64,000 nucleotides of DNA from Suicoccus acidiformans (GTDB lineage Bacteria; Bacillota; Bacilli; Lactobacillales; Aerococcaceae): positions 744,001-808,000 of the forward strand of contig NZ_CP023434.1 in NCBI RefSeq assembly GCF_003546865.1, read 5' to 3'. Each line of letters begins with the position of its first letter. Within the stretch, counting starts at the first letter, position 1. The notes beneath the pieces were generated by a model. It ran no database searches. It saw nothing but the letters and a program-made list of their open reading frames with translations, and had not been told where the DNA came from. Positions 40,220-49,110 of this stretch are shown in pieces. Position numbers and translations under genes: made by a program.

Positions 40220-41524
40220 ATGAAAGAGAAAGATGCGGAAGCGAACGTCGCTTATCGTAAACAATCTAAGTTTTCGGGTGGTTTATTTGCCGAAACGAAA
40301 GGTTATTTTAAATATATAGATATCTTTAGTTTAATTCTTGTCTTAATATTGGTTGCTGTTGGCCTAATAATGGTCTTCAGCTCCAGCATGTATATTGTAA
40401 ATGGTGAGAGTGGAATGTCTTCGGATCCGATGGGTGAGTTGATTAAACAAGGCCTGGCAGTCTTCTTAGGCAGTGGCCTGGCTCTAATCGCTTTTATCTT
40501 GCCTAAGGCTGTATATCGTGAAATCAATTTAGTCCTGCTTGCCAATGGTTTTCTCTTTGTTTTGCTTATATTGACTTTGCTTATAGGAATAACTAGTGGT
40601 GGTTCGACAAGTTGGTTGCCAATCTTTTCCTTTTCTTTGCAGCCAAGTGAATTTTTCAAAATTGTATTTGTAATCAGCTTTGCGTGGATTTTAACTTATC
40701 AGCATCGGGAAGTGAATCTATCGAAAGACCAAGATACGAACCGAAAGCTGACCGTGCTAGTTTGTATGTTGATTGCTGCCATTGCAATAATTGCTGCCCA
40801 GCCAGACTGGGGGATGGTCATTATCATTCTGGCTGTGGCTATTGTTATGTTCCTTATTGACCGAGCAACGTGGCGGCAAATGGCACTAATCTTAAGTGCG
40901 GTCTTTATAGCCATGGCACTTGTTCGATCTGTTGCGCATTTAATTCCGGAAAGCTTACATGGGATGCATTATATCCTTGACCGAATTGCTGCTTTTGGGA
41001 ATCCCTTCTATTCGCCAGATGAATATGGCTATCAAATCATTAATGGCTTTGTAGCCTTTAGCCGTGGGGGATGGCTTGGTGTAGGATTAGGGCAAGGAAT
41101 GATGAAGCGCGATAATAACTTGCCGGCGATTAATACAGACTATATTATTGCCAATATTGCTGAAGAATTAGGTTTTGTTGGGGTATTTCTTGTGTTAGGC
41201 ATATTATTCTTATTGATATGCCGCATATACTATTTGTCAAGTCAAGTACGATATCGGCAAGATCGTTTAGTTTTGGTTGGCTTAGCGAGCATGCTACTCG
41301 TGCAAAGTTTCGTCAACGTAGGCGGAGCCTTAGGCCTAATACCTCTGACCGGGGTCACCTTGCCATTTATTAGTATGGGCGGTTCGAGTATGGTGACGAG
41401 CTTGTTAATGATGGGCTTGATTCAAGCGATTTGGGCCCAAGATCAGTATGCTAAGGCAGTGAAACCTGATTTAAAGCTGGTATATCCAAGTAAGAATGGA
41501 GGGATGACCCATGGAAATGGTTAA
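40220..41524 (+). CDS. ftsW: SEDS-family cell division peptidoglycan polymerase FtsW
   Basis: 434 aa polytopic membrane protein with about ten hydrophobic helices. SEDS glycosyltransferases polymerise lipid II with a partner class B PBP at the septum (FtsW) or sidewall (RodA). Conserved segments are FSLQPSEFFKIVFV, AAQPDWGMVIII, GGWLGVGLGQGMMKRDNNLPAINTD split by the catalytic loop, NIAEELGFVG and LIPLTGVTLPFISMGGSS. The ftsW-ylbG-rsmD-coaD order favours FtsW over RodA. Confidence 0.88.
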   Translation: MKEKDAEANVAYRKQSKFSGGLFAETKGYFKYIDIFSLILVLILVAVGLIMVFSSSMYIVNGESGMSSDPMGELIKQGLAVFLGSGLALIAFILPKAVYREINLVLLANGFLFVLLILTLLIGITSGGSTSWLPIFSFSLQPSEFFKIVFVISFAWILTYQHREVNLSKDQDTNRKLTVLVCMLIAAIAIIAAQPDWGMVIIILAVAIVMFLIDRATWRQMALILSAVFIAMALVRSVAHLIPESLHGMHYILDRIAAFGNPFYSPDEYGYQIINGFVAFSRGGWLGVGLGQGMMKRDNNLPAINTDYIIANIAEELGFVGVFLVLGILFLLICRIYYLSSQVRYRQDRLVLVGLASMLLVQSFVNVGGALGLIPLTGVTLPFISMGGSSMVTSLLMMGLIQAIWAQDQYAKAVKPDLKLVYPSKNGGMTHGNG

Positions 41525-41855
41525 AAGAGAAGGCTTAATTATTTGGATGAAGTCATTTAAGTATATTAATAATCTTCGTAAATATGGCTATATTCACTAC
41601 GCGAGCAAAAAGATGAAATATGCTGTCTTATACGTTGATCAGGAATTAGCCGAAGAGACAATCCAGCAATTAACGTACTATTCTTTTATCGATAAAATTG
41701 AACGCTCATACCGGGATGATATTGACATGACCTTCCCAAGTGTAGGGCCAGGACCAATGAAGGACGTCACGCCAGAAGACGAAGAAGGCGAGAGTGCCTT
41801 CTTTAGCCAAATTGCCCGAGAAATTCAAGCCCAGACAAAGGAGCGTGGCCAATAA
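41511..41855 (+). CDS. YlbG-like DUF2129 protein
   Basis: 114 aa, overlapping the ftsW end by 14 bases; RBS TGGAGGGA is 6 bases upstream of ATG 41511. The conserved core KYGYIHYASKKMKYAVLYVD and the C-terminal FSQIAREIQ match the small cytoplasmic YlbG family found next to rsmD and coaD in Firmicutes. Function unknown. Confidence 0.85.
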   Translation: MEMVKREGLIIWMKSFKYINNLRKYGYIHYASKKMKYAVLYVDQELAEETIQQLTYYSFIDKIERSYRDDIDMTFPSVGPGPMKDVTPEDEEGESAFFSQIAREIQAQTKERGQ

Positions 41856-41856
41856 G

Positions 41857-42423
41857 ATGCGTGTAATTAGCGGAGAATTTGGCAGTCGCCCCTTGAAAGC
41901 AGTGCCAGGGAAAGGGACCCGGCCAACAACGGATAAAATCAAAGAAAGTATGTTTAATCTCATAGGCCAGAATAGGCTTTCAGGCATCTGCTTGGATTTT
42001 TATGGTGGAAGTGGAGCTTTAGGGATTGAAGCTGTCTCGCGAGGTTGTCAACGAGCGGTAATAACAGAGCGTAATGGTCAAGCAATTCAAACAATTCGAA
42101 CGAATGTTGCCATGACGCAAGCAGAAGAACGCTTTACGGTATTGAAAGGGTCAAACCGGACAAGCCTTAAACAACTTGCCGAGCGGGAACCAACCTTAGT
42201 CTTTGACTGGGTCTTCCTCGATCCACCTTATAAGGACCAACAGGTTGCCGAAGATATAGCATGGTTGGAAGCAGCATCTTTATTAAGTTCCGATTGTGCC
42301 ATTATTTGCGAAGTGGATGCAACAACTCATTTACCTGATAAGCTCGGGGCTTTTGAGAAATATAAAGAAAGGCGCTACGGACAGACACATGTTTGCCTGT
42401 ATCAAAGAGGAGTACACGCATGA
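41857..42423 (+). CDS. rsmD: 16S rRNA (guanine-N2)-methyltransferase RsmD
   Basis: 188 aa from ATG 41857 (AAAGGAG upstream). Methylates G966 of 16S rRNA (E. coli numbering). N-terminal MRVISGEFGSRPLKAVPG, the RPTTDKIKESMFN segment, SAM motif LDFYGGSGALGIEA (usually LDLFAGSG) and catalytic LDPPY are present. It overlaps coaD by 4 bases. Confidence 0.93.
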   Translation: MRVISGEFGSRPLKAVPGKGTRPTTDKIKESMFNLIGQNRLSGICLDFYGGSGALGIEAVSRGCQRAVITERNGQAIQTIRTNVAMTQAEERFTVLKGSNRTSLKQLAEREPTLVFDWVFLDPPYKDQQVAEDIAWLEAASLLSSDCAIICEVDATTHLPDKLGAFEKYKERRYGQTHVCLYQRGVHA

Positions 42424-42917
42424 AGCAGAAAAGAATCGGAGTTTTTGCTGGGAGTTTTGATCCCTTAACCAATGGCCATTTAGATTTAATTGAACGCAGT
42501 AGTCGCTTATTTGATGAAGTGATTGTCTTGATTGCGATTAATACGTCGAAGCAAGCTTTATTCACCCCTCAAGAGCGGATAGCGTTAGTTCAAGAAGCGG
42601 TGGCTGATTTTGGGAATGTCGTCGTCGATACACTAACGGATGGCTTAGTGGCCCATTACTTTGAGGAGAAGGGGGCAACCGCGATGATTCGCGGGGTTCG
42701 TAATGCCACAGATTTCGAGTATGAATTTAGTATCGCAACGGCCAACCAAACGCAAAGTGCCAATTTGGAAACGGTCGTCTTGTATACGAAAAGTGAGTAC
42801 CATTACTTAAGTTCAAGTCTTATTAAAGAAATCGCCTACTTTGACGGTGATATTTCAAAGATGGTCCCAAGTAACGTTGAAAAGGCGATTAAAGCACGAA
42901 TGAAAGAGCGGAAATAA
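42420..42917 (+). CDS. coaD: Phosphopantetheine adenylyltransferase
   Basis: 165 aa from ATG 42420. Adenylates 4'-phosphopantetheine in coenzyme A synthesis. Nucleotidyltransferase motif GSFDPLTNGH (11-20), the IRGVRNATDFEYE segment and the SSSLIKE motif are diagnostic. It overlaps rsmD, and a terminator follows. Confidence 0.95.
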   Translation: MKQKRIGVFAGSFDPLTNGHLDLIERSSRLFDEVIVLIAINTSKQALFTPQERIALVQEAVADFGNVVVDTLTDGLVAHYFEEKGATAMIRGVRNATDFEYEFSIATANQTQSANLETVVLYTKSEYHYLSSSLIKEIAYFDGDISKMVPSNVEKAIKARMKERK

Positions 42918-42927
42918 AGCAAATTGT

Positions 42928-42967
42928 CCACTGGAGCATATCATAGTGCTCTGGTGGTCTTTTTTTA
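42928..42967 (+). terminator. Rho-independent terminator after coaD
   Basis: An 11-bp stem CCACTGGAGCA/TGCTCTGGTGG with two wobble pairs is followed by TCTTTTTTT. Confidence 0.9.
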
Positions 42968-43037
42968 ATTTAAAGGTTTAAAACTGACCAGATGGAAATC
43001 GCCCTCTATTTGCGTATATTATATTGGAGGGATAATT

Positions 43038-43739
43038 ATGAAAGAAATTAAATCGTTGTTAAGTACGTATTGTTTCCAAGTGTTGTTGGTTGTGGGTTTA
43101 GTCTTAGTCTGGTTGGCTTATAACCAGGGGAGTCAGCAGGCTGAAGCGGATTTTGTGCCTTTGGTTGAGTCGGTGGAAAGCAGTCAAGAAGTGGGTGAGG
43201 AGGTTGTCGACAGTGCGCTAAATGCAAGTGAGCCAGAAGACGGGGGAATGATTTATGTTGATTTGAAGGGAGCAGTTGTTAATCCACAAGTTTATGCGTT
43301 AGAAGCTGGTAGTCGTTTATTTGATGTGATTGAAGCTGCGGGCGGCTTTCTTGATGAGGCCGCGGTAAGTCAGGTAAATTTGGCGCAGAAATTAGAAGAT
43401 CAGATGATGATTTATATTTATACTGAAAGTGAATGGGCTGTCTTAGCTGAAACGAGTGAAGTTGGCAGTGAAGAGCTGATGGCCATGACCCCGGTGATAG
43501 ACGTTTTTCAATCAAGGGAAGCTGAGACGGTGGGTGACTCACATCGGGTAAATATAAATGCTGCCGATAAGGAGCAATTGATGACCTTACCAGGTATTGG
43601 ACCTAAGAAAGCAGACGCTATTATTCAGTACCGGCAAGAACATGGCTCTTTCGGACAAATTGAAGACATAATGCTGGTGAGTGGTATTGGGGAGAAGACC
43701 TTCGCCCAATTGGCCGAATTGATTCAGGTGGAGCCATGA
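43038..43739 (+). CDS. comEA: Competence DNA receptor ComEA
   Basis: 233 aa. Membrane-anchored double-stranded DNA-binding protein of the transformation machinery. One N-terminal membrane helix (about 10-27), an acidic linker, an SLBB domain (about 70-130, VDLKGAVVNPQVYALEAGSR) and a C-terminal helix-hairpin-helix domain (VNINAADKEQLMTLPGIG) are present. It overlaps comEC. A TGCGTATA motif lies upstream (43010-43017); no clear sigma-A promoter is visible. Confidence 0.93.
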   Translation: MKEIKSLLSTYCFQVLLVVGLVLVWLAYNQGSQQAEADFVPLVESVESSQEVGEEVVDSALNASEPEDGGMIYVDLKGAVVNPQVYALEAGSRLFDVIEAAGGFLDEAAVSQVNLAQKLEDQMMIYIYTESEWAVLAETSEVGSEELMAMTPVIDVFQSREAETVGDSHRVNINAADKEQLMTLPGIGPKKADAIIQYRQEHGSFGQIEDIMLVSGIGEKTFAQLAELIQVEP

Positions 43740-46111
43740 TGAGACGGTATTTAGAAGCGGTGCAATTTGATTGGTTTTGGCTTCTTTGGTTAGCAGTCCT
43801 TGGCTTAAATCTTGCCCAAGGGGCTCGGGGCTGGGTGCTGGTGTTATTTATCTTCTTGCTTGTGCGGCTAAGCTTCCTGCCCAAAGAGACAATGTTATTG
43901 GCTTGTTGTGTGCTAGGCTTATTATGGGGTCGATTTGGCCAGGTGAGTCAAGCCTACCAAGAACAAGCCAGTCTGCCGCTTGCAGGGGTAGAAACAACGC
44001 TCATACTTGCCCTAGATCCGCTAGCTGTTCGTGAGACGGATTTCCAATTGCGTGGGGAAGGGCACGTAGTCAATGCGACAGGCCAAGTGAGTCCCTTAAT
44101 CGGGGAGCAAATAGCTTTTAATCTATCGAAAGAAGAACAATCCGATGCCTTCATTCAAGACCTTAGAAAGCAAGCTGCCTACTGGCAGGTAGAGGGTGTA
44201 TTGATGAAGCCGGATCAAGCGGAGAATTTCTTTACCTTTGATGAACGCTTATACTTCAAAGGACGGGATATTGCTTGGGAACTAGAAGTCTCAACAGTAA
44301 GCTTTGCTCAAATGGACACCAGCCTGTCGGGCTATTTAGCTCAAGGCCGACGACGCTTCCTTTCTCCTTTTATTCGCTATGAAACCTATGCTTGGGTGGC
44401 TTTGCATAATAAGCTCCTTCTCAACTTAGATTCGCAAGCTTACCGGCAATTTCGCAACGGTCTCAGTGATTATGGTGTCTTACATTTGTTCGCTTTATCA
44501 GGCTTTCATATTCATTTTCTCAGGCAGAAAATTCGTTATATCTTTTTAAGATGTGGCGTGACTATAGAGACGACGAATTTAGTGGTTGAAGTGCTTTTAG
44601 CTTGCTACTGCTTTCTCCTACGTTATCCAGTGGGGGTCATTCGCTCCTTGGCTGTGAAGTGGTCTTTGCGATGGATCCAAAAGGAGAACCTCCCTCTCAG
44701 CCGAATGGATACGACGGCCTTGGTTGGTCTCGGTTTGCTTTTCTTGAAACCTGCCTATGCGAGTCAATTAAGCTTCCTCTTGAGTTTCGGCCTAACAATG
44801 GTGATCCAGTTGTATTACCAAAAGCCCAAAGAGTTATCAGAAGGAGCTTCAGCATGGAAGGAGAGTTTCCGCTTTCAGCTCTTGTGCTTACTGTTTACCT
44901 GGCCCATCTTTATGCGGGTAAATCATGAATGGAATGTCCAACAATTTATATCGGTGAGTCTTGTCACCGGGCTTTTCAATCAACTCGTCATGCCAGTAAT
45001 GCTTCTGACTAGTATTGGTCTACTGTTATTGCCTCAAGGGCTGGAGCCAATGTGGGCCATTTTGTCGGATGGGGTCACACGAATTTGGACTGGCTTAGGG
45101 GAGTGGGCTTTCTTTGCGCGAACTAATTTCATTACGGGACGTATTTCTGATTTGGTGTTGCTTCTTTTACTGGCGGCAGCTTGCTACGCTTTATATCGCT
45201 TGAGTCGACGTGAGGAGTTACCTTATTTGCATCTTGGCTTGGTGTATCTTTTCTGCCTTGGGGTAATGCCTTTGTTAGATCCACGGACAACGGTGACTAT
45301 AATTGACGTAGATCAAGGGGATGCGATGTTGGTGCAACCAGCCTTTAGTCGGGAGCAGTGGCTCATTGATACGGGCGGGCGAGGGAATTGGTTTGGGGAA
45401 GCGGAGACGAGTTATGATGCGAATTTCGCAAGATATACCTTAATTCCAGCCCTTAAAGCCTTGGGTGTCCATCGCTTGACAGGTGTTATCTTAACGCATC
45501 CAGATATTGATCATATCGGCAATTTACCTAGCTTAGCCGAGGAAGTCAGGATTGACCGTATTTACATTAATGACTTTACCGCTGAGCAAGCAATTTGGCA
45601 GGAAATGTTACCCTATTTAAGTCAGACACAAATTGTGCAGCTGCCTCCAGGTTATGTGGGTCTTGGACAGGGAAATGTGATAGAATTGCTTATACTGGAT
45701 GCGCCGGAATTATTAATGGGTGATGATGCCAGCAATAATAGTTCCATTATTCAACGCATCCACATTGGACCTTATCAGCTACTGGCTACAGGTGATTTAT
45801 CCCAAGCCGGCGAAAATCGCTTACAAGCCCAATACCCAAATTTAACGACTGATTTTCTTAAACTTGGCCACCACGGTAGTCATACAAGTACGAGTGAGGA
45901 ATATTTAGCGTGGCTCCAGCCCCATTTCGCTTACATTTCTGCCGGAGAAGGCAATCGCTACGGGCACCCTCATCCGGAGGTTTTGGCCAAGTTGGAGGCA
46001 CAAGGGATTCCTTATGCTTGTACGGCGGATTATGGGGCGATTCAATTGCAGTATTCACCTCTATTTGGAGTGAAGATGAATACAGCGATAGAACCTGAGA
46101 ATTCAAATTAA
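43736..46111 (+). CDS. comEC: ComEC/Rec2 family DNA uptake channel
   Basis: 791 aa, overlapping the comEA stop (ATGA). Polytopic membrane protein moving single-stranded DNA into the cell. An N-terminal membrane and OB-like region is followed by the competence domain (LHLFALSGFHIHFLRQKI) and a C-terminal metallo-beta-lactamase-like domain (about 515-791) with VIDVDQGDAMLVQ, LTHPDIDHIGN, NNSSIIQRI, TGDL and LGHHGSHTS. The gene is intact, so the DNA uptake locus appears functional. comEB is not between the two genes. Confidence 0.94.
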   Translation: MMRRYLEAVQFDWFWLLWLAVLGLNLAQGARGWVLVLFIFLLVRLSFLPKETMLLACCVLGLLWGRFGQVSQAYQEQASLPLAGVETTLILALDPLAVRETDFQLRGEGHVVNATGQVSPLIGEQIAFNLSKEEQSDAFIQDLRKQAAYWQVEGVLMKPDQAENFFTFDERLYFKGRDIAWELEVSTVSFAQMDTSLSGYLAQGRRRFLSPFIRYETYAWVALHNKLLLNLDSQAYRQFRNGLSDYGVLHLFALSGFHIHFLRQKIRYIFLRCGVTIETTNLVVEVLLACYCFLLRYPVGVIRSLAVKWSLRWIQKENLPLSRMDTTALVGLGLLFLKPAYASQLSFLLSFGLTMVIQLYYQKPKELSEGASAWKESFRFQLLCLLFTWPIFMRVNHEWNVQQFISVSLVTGLFNQLVMPVMLLTSIGLLLLPQGLEPMWAILSDGVTRIWTGLGEWAFFARTNFITGRISDLVLLLLLAAACYALYRLSRREELPYLHLGLVYLFCLGVMPLLDPRTTVTIIDVDQGDAMLVQPAFSREQWLIDTGGRGNWFGEAETSYDANFARYTLIPALKALGVHRLTGVILTHPDIDHIGNLPSLAEEVRIDRIYINDFTAEQAIWQEMLPYLSQTQIVQLPPGYVGLGQGNVIELLILDAPELLMGDDASNNSSIIQRIHIGPYQLLATGDLSQAGENRLQAQYPNLTTDFLKLGHHGSHTSTSEEYLAWLQPHFAYISAGEGNRYGHPHPEVLAKLEAQGIPYACTADYGAIQLQYSPLFGVKMNTAIEPENSN

Positions 46112-46168
46112 GTTCAAAGAATATGGTTATAATCGCATTGTTTTTGACAGAATAGAAAGAGGATACCC

Positions 46169-47047
46169 ATGGATATACTATATTCAATTGATGAAGGATA
46201 CATCCGTCAATTCTACACGTCGGTGTATTCTTTGTTTACTAATAGTTCAAGGGAGGATTTCAACATTTACGTCCTCCAAAAAGGCACCTTAAGCCAAAAT
46301 GAGGAGATTGAGCAATTTATTACTGCGCTTGGCGGCCAGTATATTCCCGTTTCGATTAAAGACGCTGATTTTAAGGATGCACCTATAACTGACCGCTATC
46401 CGGAGAGTATTTACTACCGTCTGCTTGCCCAAGATTATCTGCCAGAGAGCTTAGAGCGGATTCATTACTTAGATGCAGATACCCTAATTATTAATGATAT
46501 TTGTCAAATGGAAGCGATTGATGTGAGTGATTATCTGTATGCTGGCTGCAGTATGAGTACGTTAGTGGACATTAAGGCACCCTTTAACCGGGTTCGCTTA
46601 CAAGCAAGCGATTTGAAGCGTTACTTTAACTCAGGAGTCTTAATTATGAATCTCAAGCGTATTCGCCAAGAAGTGAGCCGGGCGGATATTTTCGCTTATA
46701 TCGAAAGTTTTGCGCCACTCTTAATCTTACCGGACCAAGATGTTCTAAACGCCCTATATCCAACGGAGATATTAGAAATACCAGATGATATTTATAATTT
46801 CGATTCACGCAATGTTCGTTTATATGAATTACTGAGTGACGGGGTGAAGGATATGGACTGGGTGATGGCTCATACAGTCATAATTCACTTCTGCGGTAAG
46901 GCTGTGCGCAATAAACCGTGGCACAAGCGAAGTCAGAATAACTTCACAAGTCTGTATAAATTCTACTGGCAGCAAGCCTATCGCTATTTAATGAGTCTGA
47001 CTACTGAATCCGTTACTTCTAGGCAAATAGAAGAATTCATTCCTTAA
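46169..47047 (+). CDS. Family 8 glycosyltransferase
   Basis: 292 aa. GT-A fold retaining glycosyltransferase. N-terminal MDILYSIDEGYIRQFYTSVYS, metal-binding DAD at 102-104 in HYLDADTLI, FNSGVLIMNL and the C-terminal HFCGKAVRNKPWH are typical of the lipopolysaccharide-galactosyltransferase-like GT8 group. It is probably involved in surface glycan or glycoprotein decoration; donor and acceptor are unknown. It stands alone. Confidence 0.88.
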   Translation: MDILYSIDEGYIRQFYTSVYSLFTNSSREDFNIYVLQKGTLSQNEEIEQFITALGGQYIPVSIKDADFKDAPITDRYPESIYYRLLAQDYLPESLERIHYLDADTLIINDICQMEAIDVSDYLYAGCSMSTLVDIKAPFNRVRLQASDLKRYFNSGVLIMNLKRIRQEVSRADIFAYIESFAPLLILPDQDVLNALYPTEILEIPDDIYNFDSRNVRLYELLSDGVKDMDWVMAHTVIIHFCGKAVRNKPWHKRSQNNFTSLYKFYWQQAYRYLMSLTTESVTSRQIEEFIP

Positions 47048-47489
47048 GCATTTTGCCCAAACCGTCTATGTCTCAGAGCATTCTAAGGCGTTGGCGGCTT
47101 GAGGTTTAGTTAGTTCGTATGATTTACACGAGTTAATCTGCAGGATCATGAAATCATCAGGCGAGTCGGTTATAATTGTAACTGCATTCCGTGGGGGACG
47201 GTTCTCACGGAATGATTTTCGGGGGAAAATTCCGTGGAGGATAGTGTCCACGGAATATTGTGCTGAATTTCTTCTGTCGGACCGGTCTCCCACGGAACTT
47301 TCGGCAATATTTCTTCTGTCGGACGGAACTCCCACGGAATAAGGTCATATTTACTTGGCAGATATATGCCACAAAGAATACAACATCAAAAATTAGAGTG
47401 CTTCAATGCACATAAGAATCCACTAATTACCTTTGCCTTGTTCCGACGATGCCTATATAAATCAGCTATATTAGAATACAATAAAGAGT
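47048..47489. other. Intergenic region with palindromic array C
   Basis: Apart from array C (47187-47339) no gene is recognised. Open frames across the array on either strand are translations of the repeats. Confidence 0.6.
47187..47339. repeat. Palindromic repeat array C, four 26-bp units
   Basis: Units lie at 47187-47212, 47230-47255, 47272-47297 and 47314-47339 (start intervals 43, 42, 42). Units 1 and 2 begin TTCCGTGG and units 3 and 4 begin TTCTGTCGGAC; all end CACGGAA. Gaps of 16-17 bp are partly similar (TGATTTT..., ...AATTTC, ...ATATTTC), so the true repeat unit is about 42 bp. Confidence 0.92.
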
Positions 47490-47518
47490 TTGCTTAATTC
47501 TTTCTAATGTTGTATCAT
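47490..47518 (+). promoter_or_regulatory. Promoter of the amino acid ABC transporter operon
   Basis: TTGCTT (47490-47495), a 17-bp spacer and TATCAT (47513-47518) lie 36 bp before the first gene. Confidence 0.65.
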
Positions 47519-47553
47519 TTTATATACAAAAATATTTTAGAAGAGGTATTCAG

Positions 47554-48288
47554 ATGATTAAATTTCAAAATGTAAATAAATATTATGGAGATTTTCAAGC
47601 ACTCAAGAATATTAATTTAGAAATAGGCAAAGGGGAAGTGGTCACACTAATTGGTCCTTCTGGTTCAGGGAAAAGTACGTTAACTCGCTGTATCAATGGG
47701 CTAGAAGCGATTAGTGACGGTGCTTTATTTGTTAATGATATTAATATTGCCGACCCGAAAGTGGATATGCGACAAGTGCGTCAGAATATCGGGATGGTAT
47801 TTCAACATTTCGAACTCTATCCACATAAAACGGTTTTAGAGAACATTACACTTGCGCCGATGAAAGTCTTAGGGATGAATGAAGCCGAAGCGATTGAGGA
47901 TGCAGAGCGTCGCTTGAACAATGTTAGTATGTTAGAGCATAAGGACAAGTATCCTTCACAAATTTCGGGGGGTCAAAAGCAACGGGTTGCGATTGCACGT
48001 GCCTTAGCCATGCGACCTTCGGTGATGCTTTTTGATGAGCCGACGAGTGCCTTGGACCCGGAAACCATTGGGGATGTGCTCGCGGTTATTGAGCGGCTTG
48101 GTACCAATCAGCCAGACTTAACGATGGTCATCGTAACCCATGAGATGGGCTTTGCTCGTGAGGCAAGTGACCGGACGATTTTTATGGCGAAGGGTGAGAT
48201 TATCGAAGACCGACCAAGTGAGGAATTCTTCTTGAATCCACAGGATCCACGGGCCATTCAGTTCCTCGACCAAGTTATCGATCGTTAG
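47554..48288 (+). CDS. Polar amino acid ABC transporter ATP-binding protein
   Basis: 244 aa. Walker A GPSGSGKST, Q-loop VFQHFELYPHKTV, signature SGGQKQRVAIARAL and Walker B VMLFDEPTSALDPE place it with GlnQ/GltL-type ATPases. It is first in the order ATPase, binding protein, permease, permease, as in glutamate or glutamine importers. Substrate not proven. Confidence 0.92.
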   Translation: MIKFQNVNKYYGDFQALKNINLEIGKGEVVTLIGPSGSGKSTLTRCINGLEAISDGALFVNDINIADPKVDMRQVRQNIGMVFQHFELYPHKTVLENITLAPMKVLGMNEAEAIEDAERRLNNVSMLEHKDKYPSQISGGQKQRVAIARALAMRPSVMLFDEPTSALDPETIGDVLAVIERLGTNQPDLTMVIVTHEMGFAREASDRTIFMAKGEIIEDRPSEEFFLNPQDPRAIQFLDQVIDR

Positions 48289-48296
48289 GAGGGGTC

Positions 48297-49109
48297 TTGT
48301 TGAAGAAATATATGAAAATTATTAGTATCTTCCTGCTAGCGCTCTTTATGCTGACAGGCTGTGGACAAGTGGTGGGAACTAAAGATATATCTGAGCGAAT
48401 CGATGCTTCTGATAACCCTAAAATCGTATGGGGTGTGAAGACGGATACCAATCTCTTCGGACTTTATAACATTCAAGATCAAGAAATTCAAGGCTTTGAC
48501 GTGGATATTGCCAAGGCTTTAACGGCTGAGATGACGGATGGGCAAGGGGAAGCAGAGCTTGTAGAAGTAACGTCCAAAACACGGATTCCTTTGCTTAAAA
48601 ACGGGAATATTGATGCGATTATCGCAACAATGACTATTACGCCGGAACGTGCTGAAGTCGTTAGCTTTTCCGACGTTTATTTCGATGCTGGGCAATCTCT
48701 GCTCGTTAAGAAAGGTTCTGATATTCAAGGAATCGACTCACTTACGACTGACCATACCATTATTGCGATTAAAGGCTCTTCCTCTGCCCAGAATATTCGC
48801 GATTTAGCCCCGCAAGTTTCTGTATTGGAGATGGAGAACTACTCCGAAGGCTTCGTAGCCTTGCAGTCAGGCCAAGGGGATGCCTTGACAACGGACAATG
48901 CTATCTTGCTAGGGATGGTTGAACAGAATCCTAACTTTACCTTAGCTGGTGAGAATTTCACGGAAGAACCATACGGAATTGCCATTGATAAAGGTCAAGA
49001 AGCTTTTCTGCAAGAAGTGAACGAAGCGCTAGCAACGATTCGAGCCAATGGCGTGTACGATCAAATTTATGATAAATGGTTTGGCGGCTTAGTGGACGAG
49101 GAGGTATAA
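48297..49109 (+). CDS. Amino acid ABC transporter substrate-binding lipoprotein
   Basis: 270 aa. It starts with two consecutive TTG codons (48297 and 48300) after AGGAGGGG. A lipoprotein signal peptide ends in the lipobox LTGC (Cys about residue 22). The SBP family 3 fold shows IQGFDVDIAKALTAEM, IPLLKNGNIDAIIATMTITPER and an AIKGSSSAQNI segment. It captures a polar amino acid outside the membrane for the permeases that follow. Confidence 0.92.
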   Translation: MLKKYMKIISIFLLALFMLTGCGQVVGTKDISERIDASDNPKIVWGVKTDTNLFGLYNIQDQEIQGFDVDIAKALTAEMTDGQGEAELVEVTSKTRIPLLKNGNIDAIIATMTITPERAEVVSFSDVYFDAGQSLLVKKGSDIQGIDSLTTDHTIIAIKGSSSAQNIRDLAPQVSVLEMENYSEGFVALQSGQGDALTTDNAILLGMVEQNPNFTLAGENFTEEPYGIAIDKGQEAFLQEVNEALATIRANGVYDQIYDKWFGGLVDEEV

Positions 49110-49110
49110 G

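Noticed and set aside
47187-47339. CRISPR array
   Set aside because: Repeats are palindromic and degenerate, gaps are only 16-17 bp and partly alike, and no cas gene is nearby.
47066-47342. Open frames on both strands across array C (for example with FLLSDRSPTE and FLLSDGTPTE)
   Set aside because: These are translations of the palindromic repeat; the periodicity comes from DNA structure, not a protein repeat, and no RBS is present.
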